Source of the DNA: Chimonanthus salicifolius
Lineage: Eukaryota; Streptophyta; Magnoliopsida; Laurales; Calycanthaceae
Direction of reading: 5' to 3'
DNA: 64,000 nucleotides
Assembly: GCA_013350335.1 (NCBI GenBank)
Contig: CM023541.1
Span: forward strand, 34,960,739 to 35,024,738
How positions within the stretch are numbered: the first letter of the stretch is position 1; each line of letters opens with the position of its first letter. The position numbers and the translations under genes were made by a program. Under the pieces are notes generated by a model that saw nothing but the letters and a program-made list of their open reading frames with translations, did no database searches and was not told where the DNA came from. Below, in pieces: positions 1 to 12,300 of the stretch.

Positions 1-903
1 TTTTTATAAGAGGTTCGACCCAAGAATGTGGGTCTCAAGGTTCCATCTAAAATTATAAATTTTAGATTTTTAATTACACAATTCTAATTGGAATTCTTAA
101 CTTTGCAAATAAAAATCTAATTTGATAATCAAATTTTCCATTAACTCAATCTCAACTCGAAGGAATAAATTCATAAATTTCTAATTAAGGAAAATGTGTG
201 TGCATTGGGTAACCTAAATTTATTAAATTTTAGATTTTTGTGTATTTATTTATTTTATTTTAAACAATAAAAATAAAAGAAAAATAACACATAATTTCAC
301 ACAAACACAATCAAGAGGCCCATTTGCTATTTTAGTTTTATCCGATTCGATTGACCCGCTACTCCGGGTCAGGTCATCACATGCTACACGAGTGCATGGT
401 TGGAAAGAGTCTCTTGGGAGCAAGATGTGTAGAGCAGTAGGCTGCCCTGGTATTAGCTGAGAGACTATGGATGTTATGGTACACGAGTGATTGGTTGGAT
501 AGAGCGTCTAGGGAGCTAGATGGGATGCCCGGTACTGGTTGGGAAATCGTAGATGCGATAGCGCATGACTGCAGGGTTGATGAAAGTCTATTGAGAGTCA
601 AACGGGTAGAGTTGTGGGCCGCCCAGACATTGACGAGGAGACAATTGCTTGAAGGTTGAGATGGACTATATGAGACACGACTCGTTGTACCTAGTTTTGA
701 GACGGGGAGGGGCAGTTAAGCGTTTTCTGGAGATTATATGGGTAGAGTTGTGGGTTGCCTAGGTACTGACAGGGAGGTTACGTATATGACGCCGACCTAT
801 AGTCATGGTTGAGATGTAAGCGTGAGGTTGAGACCACCATGAGTTAGTACTTGATCGAGGAGACAAATGGTGGGTCTGACTCACAGGTCTGTTGGGGAAT
901 ATG
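1..903. other. Old repeat DNA left of a solo LTR
   Basis: AT-rich to 380, then a GC-richer stretch (380-900) with diverged repeated phrases such as ACACGAGTG, GGTAGAGTTGTGGG and GTACTGACNNGGAGG. Short ORFs here lack recognisable domains. With 8048-9025 it once formed one continuous sequence, because the LTR at 904-8047 split it and duplicated ATATG. It probably derives from an older retroelement LTR; no gene is seen. Confidence 0.4.
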
Positions 904-2257
904 TGTAACACCCGCCCCGCCACGGGTGTGTTATCTCTGAAACACCCCAAAGACGGATATCAGGTTTAATTTTTTCTTTTTGAACTAACAACAATAACAT
1001 TAATGAGGAGCAATAGAAGTACCACAATACCAACCAATATAGCAGTGAGATTTAACAATTATTACAATTATTCATAAAACCATATGACAACTGAAATAAA
1101 AATACAAGGTTCTTTCAAAATGATAGAAAAATGAGAACAACCTAAGTCAACAGCAATCTCCACTGCCTAAGTCTGATCTCGAGACCTGCCGAGTCCCACC
1201 TCCATTCGAAACACCTGAAAGGCAAGGGGTGAACTCTACATGCCCAGTGAAGGAACACATATATAAATCACTCAACATGCATCATACACTACATACCCAC
1301 TACTATGAGATATCAAGAATGTCTACATGCATGGCCACACATAACACACGCACAACCCACTGTGCTGAGTATCCAACACGTACACGACATGACCCACAAC
1401 CGCCCTACCTCTAGGTCCATCACCCCCACATAGGTCCACACCCACATCCTATAGATCAGTACCATGAGTCATGAATCATAACATGACCATAAGGCCCACA
1501 TGAGCTGTCCTCAACTATACTAGTGGGATTTGTAACACCCCGCCCTTCTCACTCTAATTTTCAGAGTTTATTTTTTTTTTTTAAATAATAACAATCAACA
1601 AGTGATCGGGGCGGAATGTCACGACGCGAGTTAAGTTCGGATCTCTAAATCCGACTCTTAACTGGCCAAGCCCATGCGCATATGAACTAAGTCCATAAAA
1701 CTGATCCGCACATGGTACATATATAACTAGCGGAATTAATTTAGTCTAAATCTAACTGAGGTTATAATAGATCCTATGACTAATCCAACTTTCCATTATT
1801 AGATAGCAAAGTACCTTATTTATTCTCCAAAATTATTATATAACCTTAGTCTACTATTCATTCCAAACCATTCAAATAAATCCAACCATAGCATCTACTT
1901 AACTACTTATTACATGCCAACATCTAATAAACAAATTACATTGTCCAAATAAATCAAATAACAAGTCCATAAATAATCCATTCATAGTCCATTCCAATCA
2001 TTCAAATCGCCCAAGTTTCCGTACTTGGTCCTCTTCTCCAACCACGTTCTTTCCTTTCCCTGCATCATCCACTAAGGATATAGATAGGGCGTTAGATCAA
2101 CGCGCCCAGTAGTGTTTCCGAATAGGGCTACCACATGGTTAGTCAATAACATGCAAATAATATAATAATAATACATGTGTGTCAAAATTCCATAAAACAT
2201 GCTATGTATGAAATGAACATGTAATGAGTCCCACCCATCACCATTCAACATAGCCAT

Positions 2258-2410
2258 CACTTGACGGGATTCTCATCGTCAAGGTAACCCACAGTGGTCT
2301 TTCGGACGCCCCGACGGAGTGTGGCCTCCGGATTCCTCCTGATGGGATTCTCATCATCAGGGTACCACACAGTGGTCTTTCGGACTCCCCGACGGAGTGT
2401 GGCCTCCGGT
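2258..2410. repeat. Duplicated module inside the nested LTR
   Basis: Two tandem copies, about 75-80 bp each, of a module containing GATGGGATTCTCATCRTCA, then ACAGTGGTCTTTCGGAC, then CCGACGGAGTGTGGCCTCCGG. The same doubled module occurs in reverse orientation at about 54085-54200 in the plus-strand LTR, so it is an ancestral LTR feature. Confidence 0.75.
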
Positions 2411-2704
2411 TACAACACCATCATCCCATGCCATGCATGAGATGTCTATGCAAACATGTCATTTTAAACATAACTTTACAATCATATAAGATATCAAAAT
2501 CAACATAAAACAGCATAATAAGTAGTGGTTACAACAAAGGTAGGAAACCTACAATAGTTTACTTTGTTCGATCCTTCCTTTGGACCGTCTTCCGATCACG
2601 GCTCGCTCACCGTTCTAAAAATCCGAATACCCTATGTACATGGCAGCAAGTTAATCATTTATCCACCTAATTTCCAGCAAAGCTTAATGTTCCAAGAACC
2701 ACCT

Positions 2705-3998
2705 AGTGGGGTTCGGCCAAAGCCATAGCTGAACCTCATCCATTAAAACTTTGGTCATTCATTTATTTAATTAAAACCTATCTAATTACCCAAACTTCTA
2801 AATGAACCTTGGTAGGGTTCGGCCATACATTATGGCTGAACATTACTACTTTGGTTTTAGCCCATTTATCCCATCATATGATCATTTTATTTTTGATCAT
2901 TTCAGCCATAATTACGATTGTGCCATTGAGACCAACCTTTGCTTTAATTAGCTAACTTCCATCACCAAACATAAAACCATCTTTAGTGGGGTTCGGCCAT
3001 ACACACGGTTGAACCTCACCACTTAATTTGATCCTTTTTAAACCTTACATATCTTCATATAAACCAACCATTATGTCCCACAATTACCATTAGTGGGGTT
3101 CGGCCATACACATGGCCGAACCTCACCAATGTGATTTTTATCCCCAATTTCCATCATTCATGTGGGCTGATTACTTACCCATATTAACTCCATAAACAAC
3201 ATATATTACTCTTAAATCAAAGCATATAAATAATACCTAATGTCCATCATAAACTTAACCCAATTATTCCACAAAACAGTCCATGGGTTTTCATGGTTTC
3301 CATGGTTTCCATGGGGTTCTCAACATGAAAACCAACATCATTTTACATGGGGTTCGGCCCTCTATGATGGCTGAACCCAATGATTACGTTTACTGTTTTT
3401 AAACCTCAATTAATCATGTAATAACAGTATATTAAAATCAGGTTTTTACCCTTCATACAACCATCCTAAAATTAGCCCAATTTCATAGGGTTCGGCCATG
3501 CTTATTGGCCGAACACCATGAAATTAATTTTGAACCTTTAACCCTTTATCTTGGGTCTGAAACCAGCACCCAAATCCATGTTTTTAACCATTCTAAAACA
3601 TGTATTTACATCTTAAATAATAACCCAAAACAGTCCACCAACTTCATGGTTTATATGTTTCAAATACATCAAAACCAAACCATTATTTGCATGGGGTTCG
3701 GCCCTCCATGGTGGCCGAACCCTATGACCTTTGGTTTTGAATTTCTTAATCATTCATTTATGTCCAAAACAAACTTCCTTATTTATGTTTTAACCTTTTT
3801 AAAACACACACTTAAAATCATCTAAAAACAGTCCCAAATTTGTATGGTTTTAATTTCCAAAAACCATCTAAATAAATCCATTATTTCCATGGGGTTTGGC
3901 CATCCAATGGGCCGAACCCTATGGTCCATCTTTTTATCTCATTCATGTACTTCCACCAATATTTAACCTTTGTTAGATTCGGCCATCCAATGGCCGGA
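2705..3998. repeat. Nine dispersed GGTTCGGCC hairpins in the nested LTR
   Basis: About nine short inverted repeats, each an arm like GGGTTCGGCCAT, a 5-10 base loop and an arm like ATGGCCGAACCC, lie near 2708, 2817, 2988, 3097, 3352, 3487, 3693, 3893 and 3973. Spacing is about 80-230 bp in AT-rich sequence. Loops and flanks vary while the arms stay complementary. The matching series is at 52370-53715 in the LTR on the other strand. Confidence 0.8.
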
Positions 3999-5384
3999 TT
4001 ATGATTTAAAAATTGTTCATCGAAAAACCTACCGTTTTCGCGACTCCTCCAATTGATCTTCCCTCCGACTTGTTCCTTGTCCTTTCTTAGCCTCTCCTTC
4101 TTCTTGATTCCTTGATGATCAGGACTGATTTAAACAACCAGCTGTTGTTCTTGGTAGAAAACGGCAAAGAGAGAAAGAGATAGAATTTTGACTTTGGATG
4201 GAATACCTTGAGGCCAACTCTTTTGCTCAAGGTATGTTTTTGTCTTGGTGAAACAAATCAATCAAGGACTGATTTCATATCACTAACCAGCTGCTGCTCT
4301 TAGTGTTTGGGAAGATAAAGAACGACCAAGAGAGAGAGGTAGGGAGAGAAAAACTGAAACTTCTTTGGCTAAATTTCATTCAGCCCATGTGATCTCTTTG
4401 GTACCCAAAAATTGTAACTCCTATTGCATTTATCTTTAACTCTTATTTCCTTTGGGGGTTTCATCCTTGAGATGAAACCCTCCAACGTTTTTTTAACCCT
4501 TGACCTTCCATCTAAGGTGGTTAATCCTCATGGTTCCAATGCATGTAACAATTTTGAATATGAAACATTTATGTAACCTTCATTTCTTAATACCTTCCTT
4601 GGGGGTTTCATCTTTGAGATGAACCTCCAAGGGTACCCAACGGCCTATGCATATCCTTGTAATTGTTTGCATTCTCTCCTTTATTCATGCATTTGTAACT
4701 CTCAAAGCCACCACCCCTCATATCTCCATGGTAGCCGTTACATGCATGAAATTGCTCATGCATGCAACCAACGTCCCTAGCAACCCTTGTGACTTCAAAA
4801 AGTAACTCCCATTCAAAATGTAACTCCCATTTTATTCATCACATTAATGGGAGTTACATGCATGGTAATGCCTCCCATGCACCAACGTTTTCCTAGTGTT
4901 TGAATTTAAATAACCTACAAACCCTCTATCTCTACATCTCACTCATTTAATACATATTCATCCAACTCATTTACCCAACTCACCCAACCCAACTCATTCA
5001 TTTAATTTAACTTAACTAATAAATTCAACTCAACTAAACCCATCATTCATTTCAACTCAAACCAAACTCAAGCAACTAATAAACTTAAATTAACTAAGCT
5101 TGAACTCCATCCATGGTCAATCATGCCATTCACACGACCCATTGGGTCCCATCTAGCCATTTTGACCCATTTATCAAAATTTGACCCAAATATGATTCTT
5201 GACCCGTTTAAATTCATCTTATCCATTTATTTGTTTTATAAACAAACTACCCTCCTTTGGGTCTTCATTGAGCCCTTGACCCATTTAAATTCAAATCAAT
5301 TTTATCACAATGGCAATTCCGTAAATATGAATATTTTCATATAAAATGATAACTTTGAAATTCCAGGGTGTTACAGGATTTGTC

Positions 5385-5740
5385 CTCAACCACACCATCC
5401 CTCAACCAATGAGTGGGTGAAACACCCTCAACCTACTCGGTCATCCGGGGGATCAAAACCATACCAGTGTGAGATGTCCTCAACCGCACCATCTCTCGAC
5501 CAATGAGTAGGTGAAACACCCTCAACCCACTTGGTCATCCGGGGATCAAAACCATACCAGCGAGAGCTGTTCTCAACCGCATCATCCCTCGACCAATGAG
5601 TAGGAGAAACACTTTCAACCACTTGGTCATCTGGGGATCAAAACCATACCAGTGGGAGCTGTCCTCAACCGCACCATCCCTCGACCAATGAGTGGGCGAA
5701 ACACCCTCAACCCACTCGGTCATCTGGAGATCATAAACCA
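5385..5740. repeat. Tandem repeat, about 94-bp unit, about 4 copies
   Basis: Units contain CCTCAACCGCACCATCCCT, then CCAATGAGTGGGTGAAACA, then CTCGGTCATC and GGGGATCAAAACCATACC. The CCAATGAG core recurs near 5403, 5497, 5591 and 5683. It lies in the outer LTR just right of the nested insertion. Overlapping minus ORFs rich in THWSRD phrases are translations of this repeat, not genes. Confidence 0.8.
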
Positions 5741-8047
5741 TCACCCCACCCTCTAGTCTTTACGATGGCGAACCATTCAACTCATCAGACCACTGGAGAC
5801 ATCTCATCCACTACGCATTCAGGTACCATGACTGTAAGGGCCTCTAAGACTGTCTTGGGTGAACCAACACTCAACCCAATGGCCTCTCCGAGGCTACCAT
5901 AACTACCTCTCAATATGTCTTTCGTAGGACTCTTGGGTACCATGCCCACCCAACTGGACCACACCTCTTCCACATGTATGTCCGAAGAATAGAAGATATA
6001 TCTGACAGTCTACACCATACGTCCTGTCCCTCCTAGGACTCCCAGGCACCTCGCCCTCCAAACCGGACCACACATCTCCCATAGATGTGTCATAATATCA
6101 CAATGATAGACCTGGCAGTCAACCCCTCATTAGGAAGTACATCCACCCATGTCCAACCATCGGGTAACTCATAGTTCGACCATGTTTTTATTGCATGGTC
6201 CTACATAACATCTTAACCATAACTACCCGACAAACTAGGGGGAGTCTCTAAACCCTGATGTAGCCTAGTACACATGCCCCACCAGCATCCCACTTATGCT
6301 AGCTAAAAGCATGTACGATTACCTCTACACATATTATAAACAAACAATAATATCACTTCGTAATCATGCGTATACCACTTTCTATCACATGTTTGCATAT
6401 TAGTATCTCAAAATATTTTCAACCAATCACACCAAATAATAACGTATTGGTATAACTTATCACATACTCGCATATTGGTACCTCAACATGTTATCAACCG
6501 AAATAAAATCCAACCAAGCATATTAGACAATATCATCTACCGCATGCGAATCTACGACATATTAAGTAAACTATCAATTACATACATAGCAGGTTATCAC
6601 ACACTCCAACCAAATATGTTATCACACCCTCAATCAATCCTAATATCATATAAATGATTCATACATGACTTCGCTAGCACTGGGTACGAACACACCCAGA
6701 TGGGGATCCCCGCCACATAATGGCATCAACAGTTCCTTTGCCGAGTGGCTCACAATATTAGGGGACCCACATTCGCCGCATTCCATACCCACACATTAAT
6801 AAAGAAGTAATGGATATAGTGCATGCTATCAGTGATAGGTTCCCTCACCTGCGTGTGTTTTCGAAATCCAAGCGATGAAAACAGGTAGAAGGATTGAAAG
6901 AAGCGATGCACAAGCTCGAGGTCTAAGAAGCTGGAACGGACTGGAAACGATCCGAAGGAGATCCAAAAATGGCCAAGAAACGCTCCAAAATCGATCCCAA
7001 AATGGGCCAGGAAATGGGCCTCGGCCAGGCTGGTCGAGATGGGCCAAGTTCAAACTGGGTTGGGCTGAAACTGTTGGGATTGAAGGCGAATTGGGCCAGG
7101 ACTAGATTGGACTTGGGTCCAATTGAACTGGGCCTGGAGTGAACGAGTTAGGCCGAGCTGCTGCTGGGCAGAATAGGACTGAACAGGTTCGGTCTGGTTG
7201 GGCTTGAGAAAGAGGGTAAAAGAAGGAGAAGAGGAAGAAGAAGAAGAAAGGAAGAGAGGGAAGAGAAAGAGAAAAGAAAGGTCAAAACATGGAGAGAGAA
7301 TGACGGCAAAGGAAAGAGATAAAGAGAAGAGAGCTAGGGTCAGGCGGAAGAGAGGGGGGTAAAGGAAGAGATAGCGGCGGCAGCAAAGGGGGTAGGTGTT
7401 GATTTGGGTTAGGGTTTGAAAAAGGGAAAGAGAGTAGGAAGAGGAAAAGAAAATCGAGAAAGAGAAGAAAAGGAAGGAGAAGAGAAAAGGGAGAAAGAGA
7501 GAGCAAGAGAAGGTGCAGCGGCAAGGGGGTCTCCAACCATGGTGTGTGGCGGTCCACTCAAAGGTTAGGGTTAGGGCAAGGAGGAGGAGAAAAGAGAGAG
7601 GGACATGGGGGTGACGGCGGCGGCTTGAAGGAGAGGGAGAGGAGAGCTTAGGGTTAGGTTTAGGAAAAAAGGGGAAGGAAAGGAGAGGAGGGGGCTGGGG
7701 TTTGAAAGGGGAGAAAGAGATATTATATATGAAGGAGGGTGAGGGTTTGAGGTTAGGGTTTTGGCTCTTATTCTTATTCCTTTTTTCTTTTTAACAAAGA
7801 GGAACTCTAATGTTTTCAAAACTCAGGGAAAAACAATATTTTTGATATAAAAAAAATAAAAATGTGTTTTTCAATAATTTGTGCATGAAAAATATTCAAA
7901 TAAGCTAAAATTACCGAAATCGAGCAACCTATGACCTACCATGGACCCCACACTCTCCCTACTGCTACCAAAACACACAAAAAAAAAAAATAACATGAAG
8001 ATCAATAAATCTCTTTAAAATTGGGAAAAGCAGGTCGGGTCGTTACA

Positions 8048-9240
8048 ATATGTGTGAGTGGTATGAGTATGGATTCATTGGAAGTTTATGGGCATCTAAC
8101 CAGTGAGTTCGGTCGGCTCACTCATCAGATAGCCGACGGAATTATATGAGAAACCGATGTGTATGTTATGGATGATTTGTTAATGTTGTAGTCCGTATTA
8201 GACTTAGGACCGTGAGGAGTGCCTGTGGGTTGGGCCGATGACTGTATAACCGATTGTTGAACTCCTGGGGGTCTGGTGTCATTTTGGTTCGTGGCGATTA
8301 TGAGGCCGATAGGAGTGTTTTTGAATCTGACTAATGGGATCGACCGTTTGGGACTTTAGCAGACCAGATTCACGGATTGATTGCGATGTGTGTGTGAGTT
8401 GTTTGGGGAGAGGCTTAGGACTGGTTGGGAACCAATAGTTCTGACTAGGTTGGACGTTGGTTTGTGCACTAGGTGTGAGGTACACATTGACATGACTCTG
8501 ATAAGAGGTCAGGTGCACAATTGTGTGTGTGGTCTGACTTGTAGCCAGAACTTGGGACATGGGGATAAGACCGTTGGGAGTCCAACATCTGGTTGTGGGG
8601 ACTACTAGTGGGTCCAACTTGTGAGTCTGTTAGATGTATGAGGGTGTGGTCACCACCAGTGGGGTGGTTGAGTCGAGGTTTAAGGACATATGAGAGTTAC
8701 TCTAGGGCGTGGAGTTTTAGCTTATGGACACTGCTTCTATATCTAAGGCTGTACAATTGGCATTCTTAAGATTACTAGAGTCGAATGTCCTTAATTTGAC
8801 ATTCACTGTTGTATATCAGTGGGACCATGTTATCTTAATATCTTTTGTGTGGTTATGTATAAACTTTATTACGTACTTTCTTTGTCATAATACAATAAAA
8901 TTACTATTTAAAATAATTATGTAGAATTCTCATAAAATTTTTGTGTGTTAAATTTTACATAAGACGTGTGTTGAAAAAGTCACGGGCTTATAAATAATGA
9001 GATGATAAACGTTTCTATAACAAGTGGTATTAGAGTTAATCCACTGATACTATTGTATGAGCTCGCAAGACTGCAGTGAAAATCATTTTACATATGGATC
9101 CTATATAAAAGAGTTGTGAATTCTCAAAAGACCGCCAGCCATGGATTAAGTTGGGAAGGATGTGAGGTGGGCGTTTGTTAGTCCTATATCATATGTATGT
9201 TGAAAAGACATTCATTTGGAGAGACAAACGTCTGAGGAGG
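8048..9240. other. Retroelement-derived flank with fossil primer-site motif
   Basis: Continuation of the 1-903 sequence, starting with the ATATG duplication. At about 9024-9036 TAACAAGTGGTATTAGAGTT resembles the end of an LTR followed by a decayed initiator-Met tRNA primer site (TGGTATCAGAG). This suggests 1-9022 once included a 5' LTR. No protein domain was recognised. Confidence 0.4.
9103..9110 (+). promoter_or_regulatory. Possible TATA box of the SCI1-like gene
   Basis: TATATAAA lies about 270 bp upstream of the ATG at 9380. It sits in retroelement-like sequence, so if it is used, the gene borrows repeat DNA for its promoter. Position alone supports this. Confidence 0.25.
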
Positions 9241-9250
9241 TCCGTTGCTG

Positions 9251-9300
9251 TGGCTTAGTGGCTAGACCACATTTTTGTTGTGATCCCGAGTTCGGACTCG
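9251..9300 (+). repeat. tRNA-like A and B boxes (SINE head) upstream of the SCI1-like gene
   Basis: TGGCTTAGTGG (9251-9261) fits the RNA polymerase III A-box consensus TRGCNNAGYNG. GAGTTCGGACTC (9288-9299) resembles a B box, 27 bases after the A box ends. No complete tRNA cloverleaf was seen, so a SINE remnant is more likely than a tRNA gene. It lies 80-130 bp before the ATG at 9380, within likely 5' UTR. Confidence 0.4.
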
Positions 9301-9379
9301 AGCAGCTCCCACTCTCTCTCTGCTGCTGAAATACTAAAACCCTACCCAGCTGCCGGCCCAACTAACTATCGAATCCGAA

Positions 9380-12300
9380 ATGGGGAAAGATCGGAACGGG
9401 AACGTTGCAGACGCCGGAGACGGCGAAGGAGATTCGTCCCTTTCCACCCGTAAATCTAGGTCTAAGCGTAGAAAGGATGAAACGGACGAATCCGACGACG
9501 ATAGGATAAAAACCAAAAAAAAGCGATCCAGCCGACGAACCTCACGCTCTCGAAGGCACCACAGCCACGATGATTCTGAATCCTCTTCACAGTCACAATC
9601 CGAATCCGAGTCTTCTTCTTCCGAATCGAACGGTTCGGATTCGTCCGAGAGCGAGAGGCGGAGGAGAAAGGAGAGGAGGAGAAGGAAGGAAAGAGAGCAC
9701 GAGAAGGAGAGACAGCGCAGGAAAGAGAGAGAGAAGAGGAGAAAGAAGGAGAGAGAAAGAGAAAGGAAGAAGAAAAAGAAGAAGAAGGAGACTGACAAGG
9801 GGAAGAAGGGAGCTGTCACCAATTCATGGGGAAAATATGGAATCATTCGAGAAACGGATATGTGGTTAGTCTTTCTATCTTCTCGATTTCATTTCTGCAT
9901 CTTCCTCCATTTTCTTGCACTGGATCTTCATCTATGGAGTCTCCTACACCATCAGTTCCCGGTCCGATTGGTACCGTCAGCTACGCTAGTAAAATTAAGT
10001 GTTTGTTTGGACACTTGGATTCTAAGAAAGGATTTCAGATTTCCAAGAAACCCACTCTAAAATTTGTTTTGGATGTGCCTAGAATAAGGAAATTTGAATT
10101 TCCTTATACAGCTAGCTCCTGTACTGTTATGTCCCTAAGAAGAAATTTCTGTATCTTGATTGACAGAACCTCCTATACTGTCACATGCCACATATTCATC
10201 CAGGCTGGTTGATCCATCCGTGGTTATTTTTATTTGAGATTTTTCAAATTGTGTAGTATCCAATTACTGACATTGCTAATTGACCAAAAACAATTGGATT
10301 CTAACCTTTCAAAAAAGGGTAAGTTGATTGCAATTCAGTAAAAATGTCCTCATCATTTTTTTTCTCAAACATTAAAAAAGTGATTCACGTGGATGCAGTC
10401 GTACGGTTGTGCTTCTTGAATAAGTGAATGCATATTCTGTGTCGGCCCTTTGCATTACTTTAAACTATCAACATGCATTGATGAATCACATTAGACTCTT
10501 GAGAGTCATCTACAACCAACCCTTTGTTTTAATCACAAATATAGACCTGCTGAGATTGTCACTGAATCAGTTTAGGGATTGTTTGTGGTCTTTCAAACTG
10601 GAAATGTTAACAAGACATGACTTATATTGTCATGAACGAGACCTCTAATACTTCCACCAGGCATTAAAAATGTGCCATCAAAATTCAGCATGAGACCAGG
10701 CACACTTGTTTTTTAGTGCATGGTGTCATTGGCGGTCATTTGTAAATTGTCACTATGATGCTTCTGAAAAAAGAGAAAAAAGATAATGTCACTATGGTGA
10801 CATCCTCCACCTGATTGCAAGCATCATTTGCTCAGCAATGATGTTTCTGCATCCTTGGACACTTCACAGAAAACAATTCTGTTTCTTGCCTTCTGAACAT
10901 CCACTGATATCAGTATCATGATGCAAGTTATTGTTTTTAGCATGCCAAACCAAGAGGAAGAAAGAAAATATTGTTTTTAGTTAGTCCTACCCTTCTCATG
11001 CCAAGTTACTGGTGGATATTGATAAGTATGCAATCCACAGTTTCCTCTTGTGCTTGCCATTTGGTACACAATGTCATGACCGAAGGAAATATTTTGTGTT
11101 GTAGTTGCAAGTGCTATGTAATCCCGAAGAAAGATTCATATTTTTTCTACCTGGTGGACTGATTTCTAACTCTTCTATGCAATTTAGACATTCCTTCAGC
11201 AGCTTGAAGAAGTTTTTCTTTGATTTATAAATTGATCTGTGCTCCTCTGTTTTTTGAAGGAATAAAAGACCAGAGTTCACTGCTTGGTTAGCAGAAGTAA
11301 AGCAGGTATACCCTCATATTCCTTCTTTATAATTGTTTTTTTTTTAGCAGTAACAAATGAGAAATATATTAAGGAAGAATTATGTACAAGAGTAAGTAGA
11401 GGGTCTAAAAGGGGTAGGCCCAGCTAATACAAGAAAAAACAAAAGTACAGTACATCATGTAAATGTAAAAAAACCAAACAAATAAAAGAAATCCATCCTT
11501 TGTAATGGTTTTACATGATCATATGACATTCTTTTCATTTGTATAATAGTACAATGACAAGGCAAATTTTTTTTCGCTGTCAGAGCAATTTCATATCTTA
11601 CATTAATGCATGCTAATGGTTGTGTAGATTGTTAAATCTAGTATGAAATAATTTTGACATTATGTAAGTAATAGTTGTTAAAAACCTATTGCAGTCTAAC
11701 AGTGCAATGCATTTATTACTGTTATTTTTATATTTTTTGACAAAGGATGCTTTGATTCTCATCGTTCAAGAAAAAAAGGATGCATTTATGATTAAAGCTA
11801 TTATAACTTACCAAAAATTATTTTAGTTGACGATCATAACTTGATTATGAAGTAGAAGCAAATGAAGGGATGATTAATAAAAAATTGAAAAGTAAAGATA
11901 GTCTTATGTCAAAGGATACAACTCTGTGACAAGGCGATTAACTATGATGGCTCGCTTTGGTGCTAGACACGTGCTCAAGGTAAGGCCAAACTCAAAGAAT
12001 GGAGGTTTTCTCAACATAGAGTATTTTGGAAACTTCAAGATGAGTAGAATGCGCTAGAAGAGTCTAGAAGAGCACAATAGGTTCTGAAATGTTCAAGAAG
12101 AATCTCCAAGCTAGAGACTTATGGGGCTCTCTAGTAGGTTGCAGAATAGTTTGGAGTCTTGTAAAATGCTGTAGATTTGTTTAGAGATGTCTAGAAATCT
12201 ATGAAGTGTGTATATTTATGTGGAAGAATATGGAAGTGTAGGAGTGTCTAGAAGGTTTTAGAAGAATGTAGTGTTGTAGAGATGCTAGAAAAGTTCTAGT

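Larger units (their letters stand above)
1531..5375 (-). mobile_element. Solo LTR nested in the 904-8047 LTR
   Basis: Starts TGTAACACCCC and ends GGGTGTTACA, with an exact 5-bp duplication GGATT at 1526-1530 and 5376-5380. Length is 3845 bp. It shares modules in reverse orientation with the plus-strand LTR at 51581-54882: the GTCACGACGCGAG block near its left end, the CCGACGGAGTGTGGCCTCCGG block, and repeated GGTTCGGCC hairpins. It is therefore a related family member on the minus strand. No internal coding domain is seen. It is younger than the LTR it interrupts. Confidence 0.85.
904..8047 (-). mobile_element. Solo LTR (about 3.29 kb without its nested insertion)
   Basis: Begins TGTAACACCC and ends GTCGTTACA, so it has TG...CA termini, and it is flanked by an exact 5-bp duplication ATATG (899-903 and 8048-8052). 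After removing the nested element and its duplicated GGATT it is about 3294 bp, close to the 3302-bp LTR at 51581. Orientation is inferred as minus: the reverse complement starts TGTAACGACCCGACC and ends with a G-rich GGGCGGGTGTTACA-type terminus as in the plus-strand relatives here. No gag, pol, primer site or polypurine tract is seen, which fits a solo LTR left by LTR-LTR recombination. The purine-rich 7200-7760 stretch gives long antisense ORFs that are not genes. Confidence 0.85.

Noticed and set aside
5385..5740. Possible CRISPR-like array
   Set aside because: Tandem repeats have no unique spacers, and the context is a plant LTR.
7400..7760. Possible interstitial telomere (GGGTTAGGG phrases)
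   Set aside because: Only scattered one- or two-unit matches; plant TTTAGGG arrays are absent.
7282..7819. Pro/Ser/Leu-rich minus ORFs
   Set aside because: Antisense of a purine-rich stretch inside a solo LTR; no domain or splice support.
9251..9310. Possible tRNA gene
   Set aside because: A and B boxes are seen but acceptor and anticodon stems do not form; SINE remnant is likelier.
9334..9846. 170-aa minus-strand ORF opposite SCI1 exon 1
   Set aside because: Ser/Leu/Phe-rich shadow of the Arg/Lys/Glu-rich plus-strand exon; no domain.
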